Assembly: GCA_963556195.1 (NCBI GenBank)
Contig: OY744519.1
Location: 30,779,397 to 30,843,396, forward strand
Direction: 5' to 3'
Length of the DNA: 64,000 bases
Source of the DNA: Sepiola atlantica
Taxonomy: Eukaryota > Mollusca > Cephalopoda > Sepiida > Sepiolidae
The translations under genes were made by a program, and so were the position numbers. Below are positions 32,711 to 43,232 of the stretch, one piece after another (the stretch's first letter is position 1; each line of letters opens with the position of its first letter). The notes under the pieces are model-generated. The model saw nothing but the letters and a program-made list of their open reading frames with translations. It was not told where the DNA came from and made no database searches.

Positions 32711-33226
32711 TGGAGAAGTAACGCCCCAATTAAGATTTTAGTCTATCATGACATTGTCAGACGGAAATATGCAGTCTCACAACTAGGTAATCATTACTCA
32801 TACTTACATACATTATTTGAAAGGAAATACCGTTGGGAAATTAGTCAAAAACTATTAAGGGGCAACACATGTTTCTCAATATAGACACATCCTAGTTAAT
32901 AATACAAAAATAATACACCGCGATACCAACATAAAAAGATGACAAATTCTTGAAGCTCTTTACATAAAAAAAACAGACATCCCACAATCAATAATGTTAA
33001 TCACAAAACTAGTCACAGCATTTTAAAGTGTTTAGCATAGTAATTAACATTAACAAATTTTTAGCCGTTGAACAATCATCCTTTTAAATTTTGCACGCGC
33101 TTAGCACGTAATCTCGTTCGCATGCAACATCTCATCACCACAGACGCTCATTTTAAAGCCGTAAATTACTAGCCGTTAAAAAACGCAGCAGTAAAAAACA
33201 TAGTTGTAAACACACCAAGACTAGCC

Positions 33227-33450
33227 ATGTCTTGTGATGATTTGATGAATGAAATCGAAAGTACTCGCGAAAAAAGAAAGAAAAATGGAAAAAAGAAACC
33301 CACGAAACTTACATCATACACCAATTTCACCGAGATACTAGATGGACTATTCGAAAAATTGAAAAATAAAAAACGCCTTATCAAGCAAAACACTCCGTGT
33401 TATTTAATAATGTTCGCCTGAATGAAAATATGCTGCATACATACACACAT
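33227..33450 (+). CDS. Short ORF in dispersed repeat R8 (unidentified product)
   Basis: An ATG frame of 64 codons, MSCDDLMNEIESTREKRKK..., rich in Lys and Glu. Its end (LFEKLKNKKRLIKQNT) corresponds to sequence that recurs at 42610-42770 with a broken frame. The upstream region is not repeated in this window. I do not recognise the protein. It may be an ORF fragment of a retroelement. The downstream (CA)n-rich tail is also shared. Confidence 0.35.
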
Positions 33451-33484
33451 GTACAAACACACACAATTATATGCGTTTCCATCA

Positions 33485-33965
33485 GAATTGCCTTCGACAC
33501 TTGCTTGACATCCGTTCGGATAGCTTTACTCCTGGCACCGAAGTGTTGGAACGAGCTGCTGTTCCAAGCATCACGTCTCGTATAAGTAAACACACACTTT
33601 GTTTGGCTGGTCATCTTGTTCGCCTTACTGATGACAGACTGCCCAAATAGGTAATTTATGGGGAACTAATTCAGAATACAGAACAAACCGCGTAAGCGAT
33701 TCAAAGATTGTCTCAAAGACGTTTTGAAATGTTTTGGAATTGATGTTGAAAGATGGGAGTAGATGGCTGCGGATAGGTCAAGGTGGAGAAAGTAGTTTTT
33801 GAAGGCAGCAAGCGTTTTGAAAAGAATGGGACGAAACACCAGCAGCTGAAGAGAGCAGCGAGGAAGAGACGGGATGTGACACCTCCAGCACATGGAGGAA
33901 ATATCGAACAGCGAACACGCCAAGCATGCAATTTGGTAACTATGTCACGTGCCGGTTGGTTGAAT
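33485..33965 (+). pseudogene. LINE ORF2 C-terminal fragment of a second family
   Basis: Broken frames give TEVLERAAVPSI, GHLVRLTDDRLPK and VIYGEL, then IQRLSQRRFEM and KRAARKRRD. This is the C-terminal region that in many invertebrate LINEs (AGHVxRMxxxRLPKxVxYGEL) precedes a terminal zinc finger. It differs from the PLSHRRDVASLS family elsewhere in this window. Truncated and mutated. Confidence 0.65.
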
Positions 33966-34353
33966 CACTAACGAGTGCATGTGTTGCAAAATCAAGCACA
34001 GACAAGAGGTAGTTTCAATTATGGCATCCCTTCATTGAATACGAATTTAAAGATAAATGATGTATCATTAAATGATAATCTATCGTGATAATAGAAAGTT
34101 CAATATAGGGAATAGAGCAATACATTCAGAAGATGAACGATGAAAATAAAAAGGTGTACAATTACAATATTTATTAAAACATCATCAGTTCAAAAGCAAG
34201 TAGTCTCATTATCCTTAATTCATGGCTTTTCAAAGAAAAAATATTTTCTGATGAAAATCGGTAATGTAAATATTACATAAATGTATTAATTTTCAAAGTT
34301 TGATGTTTTAATAAATATTGTACTTGTACAACTTTTTATTTTTATCATTCATC

Positions 34354-34455
<102 letters not shown>

Positions 34456-34490
34456 CATTTATAAATAAATATTTATTAATTATTGTAATA

Positions 34491-34535
34491 CCTACAGACA
34501 TCGATGTTTCATGCTAACGCAATCTTCAGTGTAGG
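34491..34535 (-). ncRNA. Hammerhead-like ribozyme, unit 1
   Basis: Minus strand in order: CCUACA, CUGAAGA (core box; position 7 is variable in the family), UUGC-GUUA-GCAU, GAAAC, AUCGAU, GUC, UGUAGG. Stem I CCUACA/UGUAGG is a perfect 6 bp. Stem III is the short AC/GU type, extendable because ACAUCGAUGU is self-complementary. Stem II is UGC/GCA but has U-U where the family usually has G-C next to the core, so activity may be weak or may need a dimer. Confidence 0.6.
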
Positions 34536-34839
34536 AACTAATTCTCAACGGTCGATGGACGCGAACACCGATCACAAATCGCCACTGATTCGTAGTCGAG
34601 GGTCTTATCCGATCGGCCATGGCCAATTAGTTAGTAAATAGAGAGGAATTTTAAAGTTAAATAGCGAGTCGGCGGCTAGATACCAATCAGTTTAGAGTGA
34701 TCTACGAACGGTGTTCGGATCGTGCATGTAGCTATTTGCACTGCTTGTTATTAAAGTTACTCGAGAGTGCCCGGCCTTAGTTGGAGGGGGCTGATAAATA
34801 ATAATATGTATCAATAAATATTTATTAATTGTTCTAATA

Positions 34840-34884
34840 CCTACAGACATCGATGTTTCATGCTAACGCAATCTTCAGTGTAGG
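34840..34884 (-). ncRNA. Hammerhead-like ribozyme, unit 2
   Basis: Identical over its 45 bases to the unit at 34491-34535, including CUGAAGA, GAAAC, the GUC triplet and the 6-bp stem I. Preservation of the full motif in both copies while flanks have drifted slightly fits either recent origin or selection on the fold. Confidence 0.6.
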
Positions 34885-34925
34885 AACTAATTCTCAACGG
34901 TCGGTGGGCGCGAACCCCCGATCAG

Positions 34926-35041
<116 letters not shown>

Positions 35042-35055
35042 GGGGGGAGACTTTT

Positions 35056-35267
35056 TTAATTAATTAATTTATAACTTAATTTGTGTATAGAGATTTATTT
35101 AATTAACTTATGAATTAATTTTTGCGTACACAAAAGTTAGACATGGACACCTGTTTCTTACATGGACACCTGTTTCTTGCTATGAGCCGTCATCAGCATT
35201 ACTTACCGGACAGGGATAAATAAATCTGTACACAAAAATTAATTTATAAATTAATTAATTAAAATAA
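35056..35267. repeat. Inverted repeat with a hammerhead-like centre
   Basis: The left end ttttttaattaattaattta and the right end aattaattaattaaaa region are complementary, as are tgtgtatagagatttattt and aaataaatctgtacaca-type pieces, giving arms of about 45 bases. Between them is a locally duplicated 'acatggacacctgtttctt' and a hammerhead-like motif on the minus strand. Confidence 0.7.
35158..35204 (-). ncRNA. Hammerhead-like motif, weak stem II
   Basis: Minus strand: GUAAUG, CUGAUGA (35190-35196), GCU-CAU-AGC, GAAAC (35172-35176), AGGU, GUC (35165-35167), CAUGU. The core box, GAAAC, the AC/GU stem III with a 4-nt loop and the GUC triplet are all present, and AUG/CAU pairs as the start of stem I. 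Bases flanking stem II do not pair (C and G facing A, A), so I read it as a slightly decayed ribozyme. Its stem III/cleavage part is duplicated directly downstream. Confidence 0.55.
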
Positions 35268-35404
35268 TATACAAATATACAAAAATTGATGACTCGTCCG
35301 ATTAGGGGCGAATTAAAAATGCGGTCCTCTGCATATTCTTAAAATAAAAAAAAACGCCAAGGGTAGCGATAAATAATAAAAACGCACCGGTAAACACCGG
35401 GTAC

Positions 35405-35510
35405 AGTTATCACTAGATATCAAGTGATACTGTGGGTGGTGGGGATATTTAAGTACATTAGATCGTGTACTCCATCATATCGTCTTTCTACGCAAATTAG
35501 TGTTGACCCA
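35405..35510 (+). repeat. Dispersed repeat R7, copy 1
   Basis: Reverse complement of 49295-49400: agttatcactagatatcaag, 'tgatactgtgggtggtg', 'atatttaagtacattagatc', 'gtgtactccat', 'cgtctttctacgca'. It lies directly upstream of the gypsy LTR. Class unknown. Confidence 0.75.
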
Positions 35511-35542
35511 AACAGAACAATAAATGGACATACAAGCAAGAG

Positions 35543-35960
35543 TGTAGCAGTTACCTCCTCCTTGCACACATAACTGCACCGGCTGGCCGTTAGGTGTCGC
35601 TTATTCACCGATAGATGGCGCTGAAAAGCGACACCAGAGTTATCTGCCCTTCTTGGTATAAAAGCCGGTGTAAACAGAAAAATCACCCTCTTATTCATTC
35701 AACAGCCATGCAGAGACGACCCCTTGGCACCAGCTGGGACGCATCGCCGAGAAAACCGACGAGGAACCTGGAAAAGCTCTTTCTTCTGCTACCGTCGCCT
35801 CACTCGAAGACTACTACCATCTTCACTTGAAGAAACCCCACGGGCAGCCCGGAGAACCATTACATTTTTCCTCTTCCTCAACCGGACACCGTCCAACTCT
35901 CTCTTCTACCTATACCAAACGGTATAGGTATCCTTGAGTCAATAAAACCCCTCTTTTTTG
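35543..35960 (+). mobile_element. 5' LTR of the gypsy element (3' edge approximate)
   Basis: Starts TGTAGCAGTTACCTCCTCC, the same terminus as the two solo LTRs and the inverted fragment (there as ...GTAACTGCTACA). It holds a TATAAAAG box at 35657-35664 and an AATAAA signal at 35941-35946, giving U3, R and U5 in order. The R7 flank ends in agag. No matching duplication is seen at the far end of the element (taac), because that end is rearranged. I could not fix the U5 end or the primer-binding site. Confidence 0.8.
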
Positions 35961-36392
35961 TTGCCTGTTACTCAGTTGTTCATTCAATTCATTTCGTGCG
36001 ATAAATGTAAGAAAGGGGACACACATTTTCGTTCTTATCTCGCCAAGGGAGATTTTCAACTCTCGATAAAAAGAAAAAAGCCAACATTTTATTTCGAAAG
36101 CAGAGAACTCTTTTCGCCTTCTAACACAAAAAAAAAATTTTACGAATATATTTTTTTTGTTTAAAAAGGCTCAAAAAGACGTGAGTACACACATTTTTTT
36201 TTTCTCCAATACAAAAAAATAACCCACACATTTTCTCTTTGCTGCACTTATCTATTTATTCTTTTTTGGATCTTCAAACATACATGTTTGCTATTTCGTT
36301 TTTTCTCTTTTGAATGTGTGTCCATGACAATGTTTTCCCCCCACTTTGTTGACTGTAGATTTTATTTTGGTCTGTTGTCCATATGTATATAA

Positions 36393-36701
36393 ATGGATGC
36401 AATTACGCTAACTATGTTACAGGCTGAAGCCTACCTGTCTCCTATAATGGATGTTACACATTCATTAATTGGTACGGCTATAGTGAACGCCATAGACAGC
36501 CTCACCAATGAGGTGAAAAAAATGAGCAGGCTGGAGCCGCAGCTGCACATGCGCCGACTCCAGACCCCCTCCTCATCTCCACGCTCCCCTAGTCGCCGCC
36601 GCCATTCTAACAAGCGAGCTCTGTGTTACTACCACAGGCGTTTTGGCACTCATGCACGGCGGTGCAAAATCCCCTGTTCATTTATGAACCAGGGAAACTA
36701 A
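36393..36701 (+). pseudogene. Gag remnant with CHCC zinc knuckle (CsRn1-type gypsy)
   Basis: 102 codons. The C-terminal part carries CYYHRRFGTHARRCKIPC, the C-H-C-C knuckle spacing characteristic of Gag in the CsRn1 clade of Ty3/gypsy elements, instead of the usual CCHC. Upstream the protein is much shorter than a full Gag and the capsid portion appears deleted. It precedes pol in a different frame, and the gap 36702-36782 has stops. Confidence 0.8.
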
Positions 36702-36782
36702 AAGCTGGAGACTTGAGCACGACACAGTCTTCACAGGAAGTTACACTATCGTGCACTTTTTCTTTTGGACTCCATTTCATAG

Positions 36783-39780
36783 GCACGTTGCTTGGTTGAT
36801 ACGGGAGCCGCTTGCAGCATTTGGCCACTGAAGCTCCTTAAAGAGAAATCACCAGTGTCGCCCATTTCACTGCAAGCCGTAAATCATTCACCAATTCCCA
36901 CGTATGGTCAAATTTCTCGTTCTTTGGACTTGGAATTACGCAGAGACTTCACGTGGGTATTTACTGTGGCTGATTTACCGTACCCCATCCTGGGCTCGAA
37001 CTTTCTGCACCACTTTAACCTTTTAGTGGACATGCGCAGACACTGGTTAATAGATGCTAATACGGAACTTTCCGTCTGTGGTTTGAAAACAAACACCCCA
37101 TCTATCAGCCCGGTATTTTTTATTGCCGCTACCGATGACCCATACCAGACACTTCTGCACTCCTACCCGGAGTTGACTAACCTAAATTTTGTTGTGAGCA
37201 ACCCCACTCACTCAACAAAACATCATATTGTGACCACAGGAGCTCCTGTGTTCTCACGCCCTCGTTGCTTACCTGCAGAGAAACTAAAAGCGGCGAAGGC
37301 GGAATTTAACAATATGCTGCATCTGGGAATTATACACCCCTCGTCGAGTCCATGGGCTTCCCCTTTGCATATGGTCCTGAAGCGCTCCGGCGATTGGCGT
37401 CCGACTGGGGACTATCGACGACTCAATGCCATGACGGTACCTGATCGTTACCCAATCCCACATATACAGGACTTTGCTTCGTCTCTGCACGATTGTAAGA
37501 CCTTCTCCAAACTGGACTTAGTTAAGGCTTACCATCAGATTTCTACTTAATCCAGCCGACATACCCAAAACAGCGGTAACAATTCCTTTTGGAGCGTTTG
37601 AATTCCTGACTATGCCTTTCGGTTTGCGAAACGCGGCTTAGTACCTTTCAACGCTTCATGGACGAATTAGTGCGAGACCTTGACTTCGTCTATAATTACA
37701 TAGACGACATACTTGTGGCAAGTGCCTCACCTGAGGAGCATGTCACCCATCTCCGCCTACTGTTCGAACGGTTTCAGCAATACCAGGTGAGGATTAACCC
37801 TGGTAAATGTGTTTTCGGTGCTTCGTCACTAGTTTTCCTGGGCCACATTATCAGCCCTGAAGGCATATCTCCCTTGCCTGAAAAGGTTAAAGCTCTACAA
37901 GACCTTCAACCACCTACTTCACTTCGCCAACTAAGGCACTTTCTGGGTCTGTTAAATTATTACAGACGTTTTATCCAACACTGTGCGGATCTCTTGTCTC
38001 CTCTTTCCGACCTGTTACGTAACAGGAAGAAGAAAAACGAGCAGATTTCACTGAATTATGTTCAGCTGAATACATTCAATGAAGTGAAGCAGAAACTAGC
38101 GACAACATCCTTGCTTGCACATCCTGTTTCCGATGCCCAGTTTTCACTGGTCGTTGACACATCGGGCACAGCTGTAGGTGCAGTGTTGCAACAGCAGCAC
38201 CAAGGCCAACTGCAACCTCTCGAATACTTTTCGAGACAACTGAACCGGCAGAACAACGTTACAGTACGTTTGGCCGTGAACTACTGGCAATGTACCTCGC
38301 AGTGAAACACTTTCAGCATTCACTCGAGGGCCGTCAATTCGTGATCTACACTGATCACCGTCCACTTACATGCACACTGCGTGCTAAGCCGGACAAATAT
38401 TCTCCTCGCGAAACTCGCCACTTGGATTTTGTTTCGCAATTTACTAATGATATCCGACATATCTCTGGTGAACAGAATACCGCGGCAGACGCCTTGTCCC
38501 GCCTTCCTATAAATTCTCTGTCTTCACCTTCGGATATCGATCTACAACAGATGGCTTTAAACCAGCCATTTCTGGACACTCTGGATCTGTCGTCACCTGA
38601 GTTTGCAACTTGCAAATTCAAATACCTGCCTGTGCCCACTTCGGACACGCAGACCATCTGTGACACTTCAACAAATTCACCTCGCCCTTTTGTTCCACTG
38701 ACTCATCGTAGGGTTGTTTTTGATACCCTTCACAACTTGGCACACCCCGGACTCAAAGCCACAGTGAAGCTGATTTCAGCTAGATTTTTCTGGCCAAATA
38801 TGAGGTGTGAAATCACTGCCTGGACACGTTCATGCGTATCCTGCCAAATGTCAAAGGTGCACAAGAATATCCGTACACCCCTTGGAACATTCAGCACTCC
38901 AGACGCTCGGTTCAGCCATGTTCATATTTATCTGGTTGGACCATGGCCTGTCAGTCAGGGATTTACTCATCTCCTGACCTGCATAGACTGTGTTACACGG
39001 TGGCCTGAAGCCATCCCTCTAAGTGACATTTTGGCTGAATCCGTAGCGCGAGCCCTTATATCGGGCTGGATATCGCGCTATGGAGTCCCCTCAACTATTA
39101 CCACCGACTGTGGTGGACAGTTTGAATCCCACCTATTCCAGGAACTTTCCAGGATTTTAGGGATTAAACGTATCCATACGATCAGCTATCATCCAGCTTC
39201 CAATGGGATGATAGAACGCTTCCATCGCCAATTGAAAGCCGGGTTGCGTGCTTATCCTGACCAGCAGCGATGGAGCGAGTATGTACCAATTGTCCTCCTT
39301 GGCTGTCGCACTGCGATCAAAGAGGACTTCGGATACTCTCCAGCCGAACTTGTCTATGTACTACCTCTATCGTTGCCGGGTCAGATGCTGGCCCCGATAG
39401 ATTTAACGGCAACGGACCCAGCTCTGTACACAGACAGACTGCGAGCTTATTTTAATGAGCTCCCACCGATGAACCCTAAGTAACAGACCATAAAATCTTC
39501 GGTCCCTAAAGACATTGCTTCATGGACTCATGTTTTTCTTAGAAAGGACTCTGTAAAAGCCCCTCTAACTCCACCTTACACTGGTCCTTATCGTGTACTA
39601 TCACATACTGATAAGCTATTCACTATTGATATTAGTGGCAAAAAAGAAACAGTATCAATAGATAGGGTAAAAAGAGCCTTTTTAGACACTAAAACACTAG
39701 AGCCACATATTCCCCCTACTTACACATTGCATACACCAACTCTGCCAACAGTAAACAGAAACACAAATTCTAAAGACTAG
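36783..39780 (+). pseudogene. Ty3/gypsy pol: protease, RT, RNase H, integrase (broken)
   Basis: Domains in order: protease [12 protein letters not shown] (36795 on); RT with [13 protein letters not shown] (about 37390) and YIDD at 37697-37708; RNase H with SLVVDTSG and YTDHRPL; integrase with the HHCC finger (H-N-L-A-H ... C-V-S-C), TDCGGQFES and [10 protein letters not shown]; and a C-terminal GPY domain at 39583. Breaks: a frame change near 37548, a stop plus frame change near 37640, a frame change near 38260, and a stop at 39481. The first integrase catalytic Asp is Tyr (38929-38931, HIYLVGPWP). It reads as a young but dead copy. This is an endogenous retroelement. Confidence 0.93.
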
Positions 39781-40378
39781 CTGAAATCAGCTTCACTGTG
39801 GCTTTGAGTCCGGGGTGTGTCAAGTTGTGAAGGGTATCAAAAACAACCCTACGATGAGTCAGTGGAACAAAAGGGCGAGGTGAATTTGTTGAAGTGTCAC
39901 AGATGGTCTGCGTGTCCGAAGTGGGCACAGGCAGGTATTTGAATTTGCAAGTTGCAAACTCAGGTGACGACAGATCCAGAGTGTCCAGAAATGGCTGGTT
40001 TAAAGCCATCTGTTGTAGATCGATATCCGAAGGTGAAGACAGAGAATTTATAGGAAGGCGGGACAAGGCGTCTGCCGCGGTATTCTGTTCACCAGAGATA
40101 TGTCGGATATCATTAGTAAATTGCGAAACAAAATCCAAGTGGCGAGTTTCGCGAGGAGAATATTTGTCCGGCTTAGCACGCAGTGTGCATGTAAGTGGAC
40201 GGTGATCAGTGTAGATCACGAATTGAAAAAGAGGGTGATTTTTGTGTTTACACCGGCCTTTATACTAAGAAGGGCAGATAACTCTGGTGTCGCTTTTCAG
40301 CGCCACCTGTCAGTGAATAAGCGACACCTAACGGCCAGCCGGTGCAGTTATGTGTGAAAGGAGGAGGTAACTGCTACA
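39777..40378 (-). mobile_element. Inverted, deleted copy of the same gypsy element (pol piece plus LTR U3)
   Basis: 39777-40225 is the reverse complement of 38335-38783 with very few differences (one amino-acid change over about 145 codons). 40226-40378 is the reverse complement of the LTR from its TG end to about its transcription start. The junction with the upright pol is a shared ctag at the pol stop codon; the LTR/pol junction is at a ttcaa-like match. So the upright element has no 3' LTR and ends in its own inverted sequence. Confidence 0.92.
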
Positions 40379-40459
40379 TAACCCCCTGCTTAGGCTGAAA
40401 GCCGACAGGGAATAAAAAGAAGTGTAGCAGTGGGAAACAACAAAAAATACAAAATTTGT

Positions 40460-40800
40460 CAATTAACAAATGTTTAAAGGGAAAAGAATGTTCTTTTACT
40501 TTTCGGTGAAAAGTTGTTATGTTTTGAAAAATTGTTCTTTACTTTTCAGAAAAGTTGGTTTTTTTTTTGGTTTTTTTTTTAAATTGTTCTTTACCTTCCA
40601 GAAAAGTTGTTTTTCCGAAAAATTGTTCTTTCTTTACTTTTCAGAAAAGTTGGGTTTTTTTTGGTTTTTTTGAAAAATTGTTCTTTACCTTCCAGAAAAG
40701 TTGTTTTTCCGAAAAATTGTTCTTTCAGAAAAGTTTTTTTTTTTTTTGAAAAATTGTCTTTTACCTTTCAGAAAAGTTGTGTTTTGAAAAATTGATGTTT
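40460..40800. repeat. Degenerate T-rich tandem repeat
   Basis: Irregular repetition of cagaaaagttg and gaaaaattgttcttta blocks about 60-125 bases apart. Open frames across it (Phe/Lys-rich) are a by-product of composition. Confidence 0.75.
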
Positions 40801-41039
40801 GAAGAAAAATGTTTTTACGAAAGCAGAATGAAAATTTTTTTATGTTTTTAAGATTTTCCAATAAAAAAGTGTTTTCTTTTTGTGCATCTGAAAATATTAT
40901 GATAGAGTACAAAGGATCAAAAAAAGCTAATTCTATATATATAGAGTCTTACAAAGCTTTTTTGGCCAATGTACTCGCCGACCACTGTGTGTGGTGGTGA
41001 TGTGCTTGTCTTTAACGACACGGCGGGAAAAATTATCGG

Positions 41040-41300
41040 CGATGCGACAAAATCAAAAGGGATAGAGAGAGCGAGAGAGATAGAGAGAAAAAGATAGAGA
41101 GAGAAAGAGAGGGGGGACGAAGCGAGTGAAAATTAAAAGAGGAGGAGATACTGAGAAAAGAGAAGGGGAAAACGATAAAGAGAACGGTAGATAGAGAAAG
41201 GATAAAAGAGGGGGTGAGAGTTAAACAAGACAAAAAAGAAAGGATGATAGTGAGACTAAGGGAGAAAGAGGGGGCGCGAGAGAAACGAAGAGAGCAGGAG
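41040..41300. repeat. Purine-rich (GA-type) tract
   Basis: About 260 bases dominated by GAGA, GAAA and GGGG words on the plus strand, interrupted and imperfect. Confidence 0.8.
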
Positions 41301-41317
41301 TGGGGATATCACTCAAA

Positions 41318-42414
41318 AAGTGTTGGGCCTGACATATAGATGACGCTACTAGTTTTTAAAAAAATCCATGATTTTTATGAAGTACGAGCATTCAAAATGA
41401 TACATGTTAAAATTTGAGTTCAATCGGATTATTCGTTTACAAATTACTGTTGGAAATTTGCAAAACAATGAAAAACTCTGAATTTCGTGTGTTGATAAAG
41501 TGTTGCTTTCCGATGGGAAAAATAGCGTTCAAGCAATGACTTAATCAGTGTTATTCGGACTCTGCTCCGTCGAAAACAATGGTGAAGAGGTGGTATGCTA
41601 ACTTAAAACGCGGTCGTATAGACACAAGTGATGATGAACGTTCAGGTTGTCCAAATTCGACTGGAAAAAAAAAAGGTTCACATACTTGTTTTGTCCAATC
41701 GTAAATTGAAGTTGCAGGAGACAGCAGAGGGGTTGAAGATATCAGAAGACAGTGTGGCACATGTTCGTCTTTTCCCACAGTCCGTTTTTCACAACTTTTT
41801 ACTGACCATTTTTCTTTTCTTTTTTGGGGTACACTTACCTATCAGGCTGCTAGAGAATTCCGGGGTTTTTGGAAAAGAATTTCAAATATTTTACATTTTA
41901 GGAGGGGGGATCAGTTTCCAATGTTAATTCAACGTAAACTGATCCCCCTCTTTTTGACCATCTCAAATTTTTAAAATTATTCTTCTGCTTACAATTACCT
42001 ATCATGTCGCGAGAGAATTCCGGGTTTTTTGGAAAGAAATTTCAAACCATTGAGATTTTAAGACGGGGGATCAGTCTTGTTCGTCTTTTACCATAGTCCG
42101 TTTTTCACAACTTTTTACGTCTTAAAATCTCAATTTTTAAAAATTTCTTTCCAAAAACCCCGGAATTCTCTCGCGTCATGATAGGTAATTGTAAGCAGAA
42201 GAATAATTAAAAACATTTGAGATAGTCAAAAAGAGGGGGGGGGTCAGTCTACGTTGAATTTCTTTTCCAAAAACCCCGGAATTCTCTAGCCTGATAGGTA
42301 AGTATACACCGAAAAAAGAAAAGAAAACTGGTCAGTAAAAAGTTGTGAAAAACGGACTGTGGGAAAAGACGAACATGTGCCGACAGTGTATTCACCATTT
42401 TGCATGGACGCGAT
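41318..42414 (+). pseudogene. Mariner transposase, N-terminal half, split by a foldback element
   Basis: From ATG at 41468: NSEFRVLIKCCFPMGKNSVQ, a frame change, CYSDSAPSKTMVKRWYANLK, RGRIDTSDDERSGCP, another frame change in an A run, and RKLKLQETAEGLKISEDSV. This is the paired helix-turn-helix DNA-binding domain of DD34D mariners. The frame resumes after the insertion at 42382 with DSVFTILHG and then stops matching, so the catalytic domain is gone. The 5' untranslated part may start near 41318; terminal repeats were not confirmed. Confidence 0.88.
41756..42381. mobile_element. 626-bp foldback element, copy 2, with perfect 8-bp target duplication
   Basis: Ends GGCACATGTTCGTCTTTTCC and its exact complement, with matching arms continuing for about 300 bases. 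GACAGTGT at 41748-41755 is repeated at 42382-42389, inside the mariner codons for DSV. 8-bp duplications occur in hAT, P and Mutator-like superfamilies among others; the GGCACATG terminus does not settle which. It is highly similar to 867-1491. Confidence 0.93.
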
Positions 42415-42609
42415 ATGTGAAGTCGTTACACGTCAAGACAACAACAACCGATGCAGTCAAAGAAGAACGTTTACAATTTAAATTGAAGGACGCCAGAATT
42501 AGCGTTACAGGATCGCGTTCTCGGCCGTTTTTTTTAAATTCTCTTCTTTTCTCCAGATTTTTGTTCATTTGTTTCTTTTCACCTGAAGATGATTCGACGA
42601 AAAATCAAA

Positions 42610-42770
42610 ACTGATGGAACATACATTCAATTTTGTTTATTTTTTACACAAAATTTTTTTAGAAAATTTGATAAAATAAAAAACGGTGTAATCAAGCATA
42701 GAATTATGTGTTGTTTTAATAATGTTTGCTTAAATGAAAGAATGCTGCCTAAATACACACACACACACAC
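42610..42770 (+). repeat. Dispersed repeat R8, copy 2
   Basis: Shares with 33290-33450 the order aaaatttgataaaataaaaa, cgccttatcaagca-like block, 'gttttaataatgtttgctta', 'aatgaaagaatgctgc' and a (CA)n tail. Here the frame is broken. Confidence 0.65.
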
Positions 42771-42819
42771 ACAGTCTGTGTGTGCGTGCAATTTAATGGA
42801 ATTAACAGTTTAACGTAAT

Positions 42820-42920
42820 GAAAAAGGAAAAGCCAAAATTGTTTCTATGTTCATCGATGTTTCGTTTTTATTATTCAAAGACTTTCTCGAGATGACTGAT
42901 TTGAAGAAAAACATAGTCGT
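42820..42920 (-). ncRNA. Hammerhead-like relic
   Basis: Minus strand: CUCGAGA in place of CUGAUGA, then AGUCUUUGAAUAAUAAAAAC, GAAAC and AUCGAUG. Flanks (aaaaaggaaaagccaaaatt) resemble the arm edges of the palindrome at 4789. The mutated core means no activity is expected. Confidence 0.35.
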
Positions 42921-43012
42921 TAAAATTCAAAATATGTGGTGCGTTTATGAAGTATGTTTTTTATTGTTTTTTTTTTAATATCGATGTTATGTACAAAGCT
43001 TTGTTGAGAATG

Positions 43013-43138
43013 TGGTGTAAAATAGCTAGCCTGGATCTAAGTTTTGTTCGGTTAGTGTTAATTTGCTTTAATCAGCAAATTGATACTAACCAAACTAAAA
43101 TTTATCTGTACATCCAAGCTAGCTATTTTACACCACCT
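43013..43138. repeat. Near-perfect hairpin, arms about 58 bp
   Basis: tggtgtaaaatagctagcct on the left pairs with the complementary aagctagctattttacacca on the right, and ttcggttagt with actaacc in between. It is followed within 25 bases by a (TA)n tract. Confidence 0.88.
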
Positions 43139-43159
43139 TCCCAATAAAACGGTTAGTGG

Positions 43160-43160
<1 letters not shown>

Positions 43161-43229
<69 letters not shown>
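43161..43229. repeat. (TA)n microsatellite
   Basis: About 69 bases of pure TA. Confidence 0.95.

Positions 43230-43232
<3 letters not shown>

Noticed and set aside
38355..38666. 103-codon open frame on the minus strand, repeated at 39894-40205 on the plus strand
   Set aside because: It is the antisense shadow of the gypsy RNase H/integrase region, duplicated because the region is inverted.
42405..42614. Continuation of the mariner catalytic domain after the insertion
   Set aside because: After DSVFTILHG no mariner motif (including the acidic residues) can be found in any frame.
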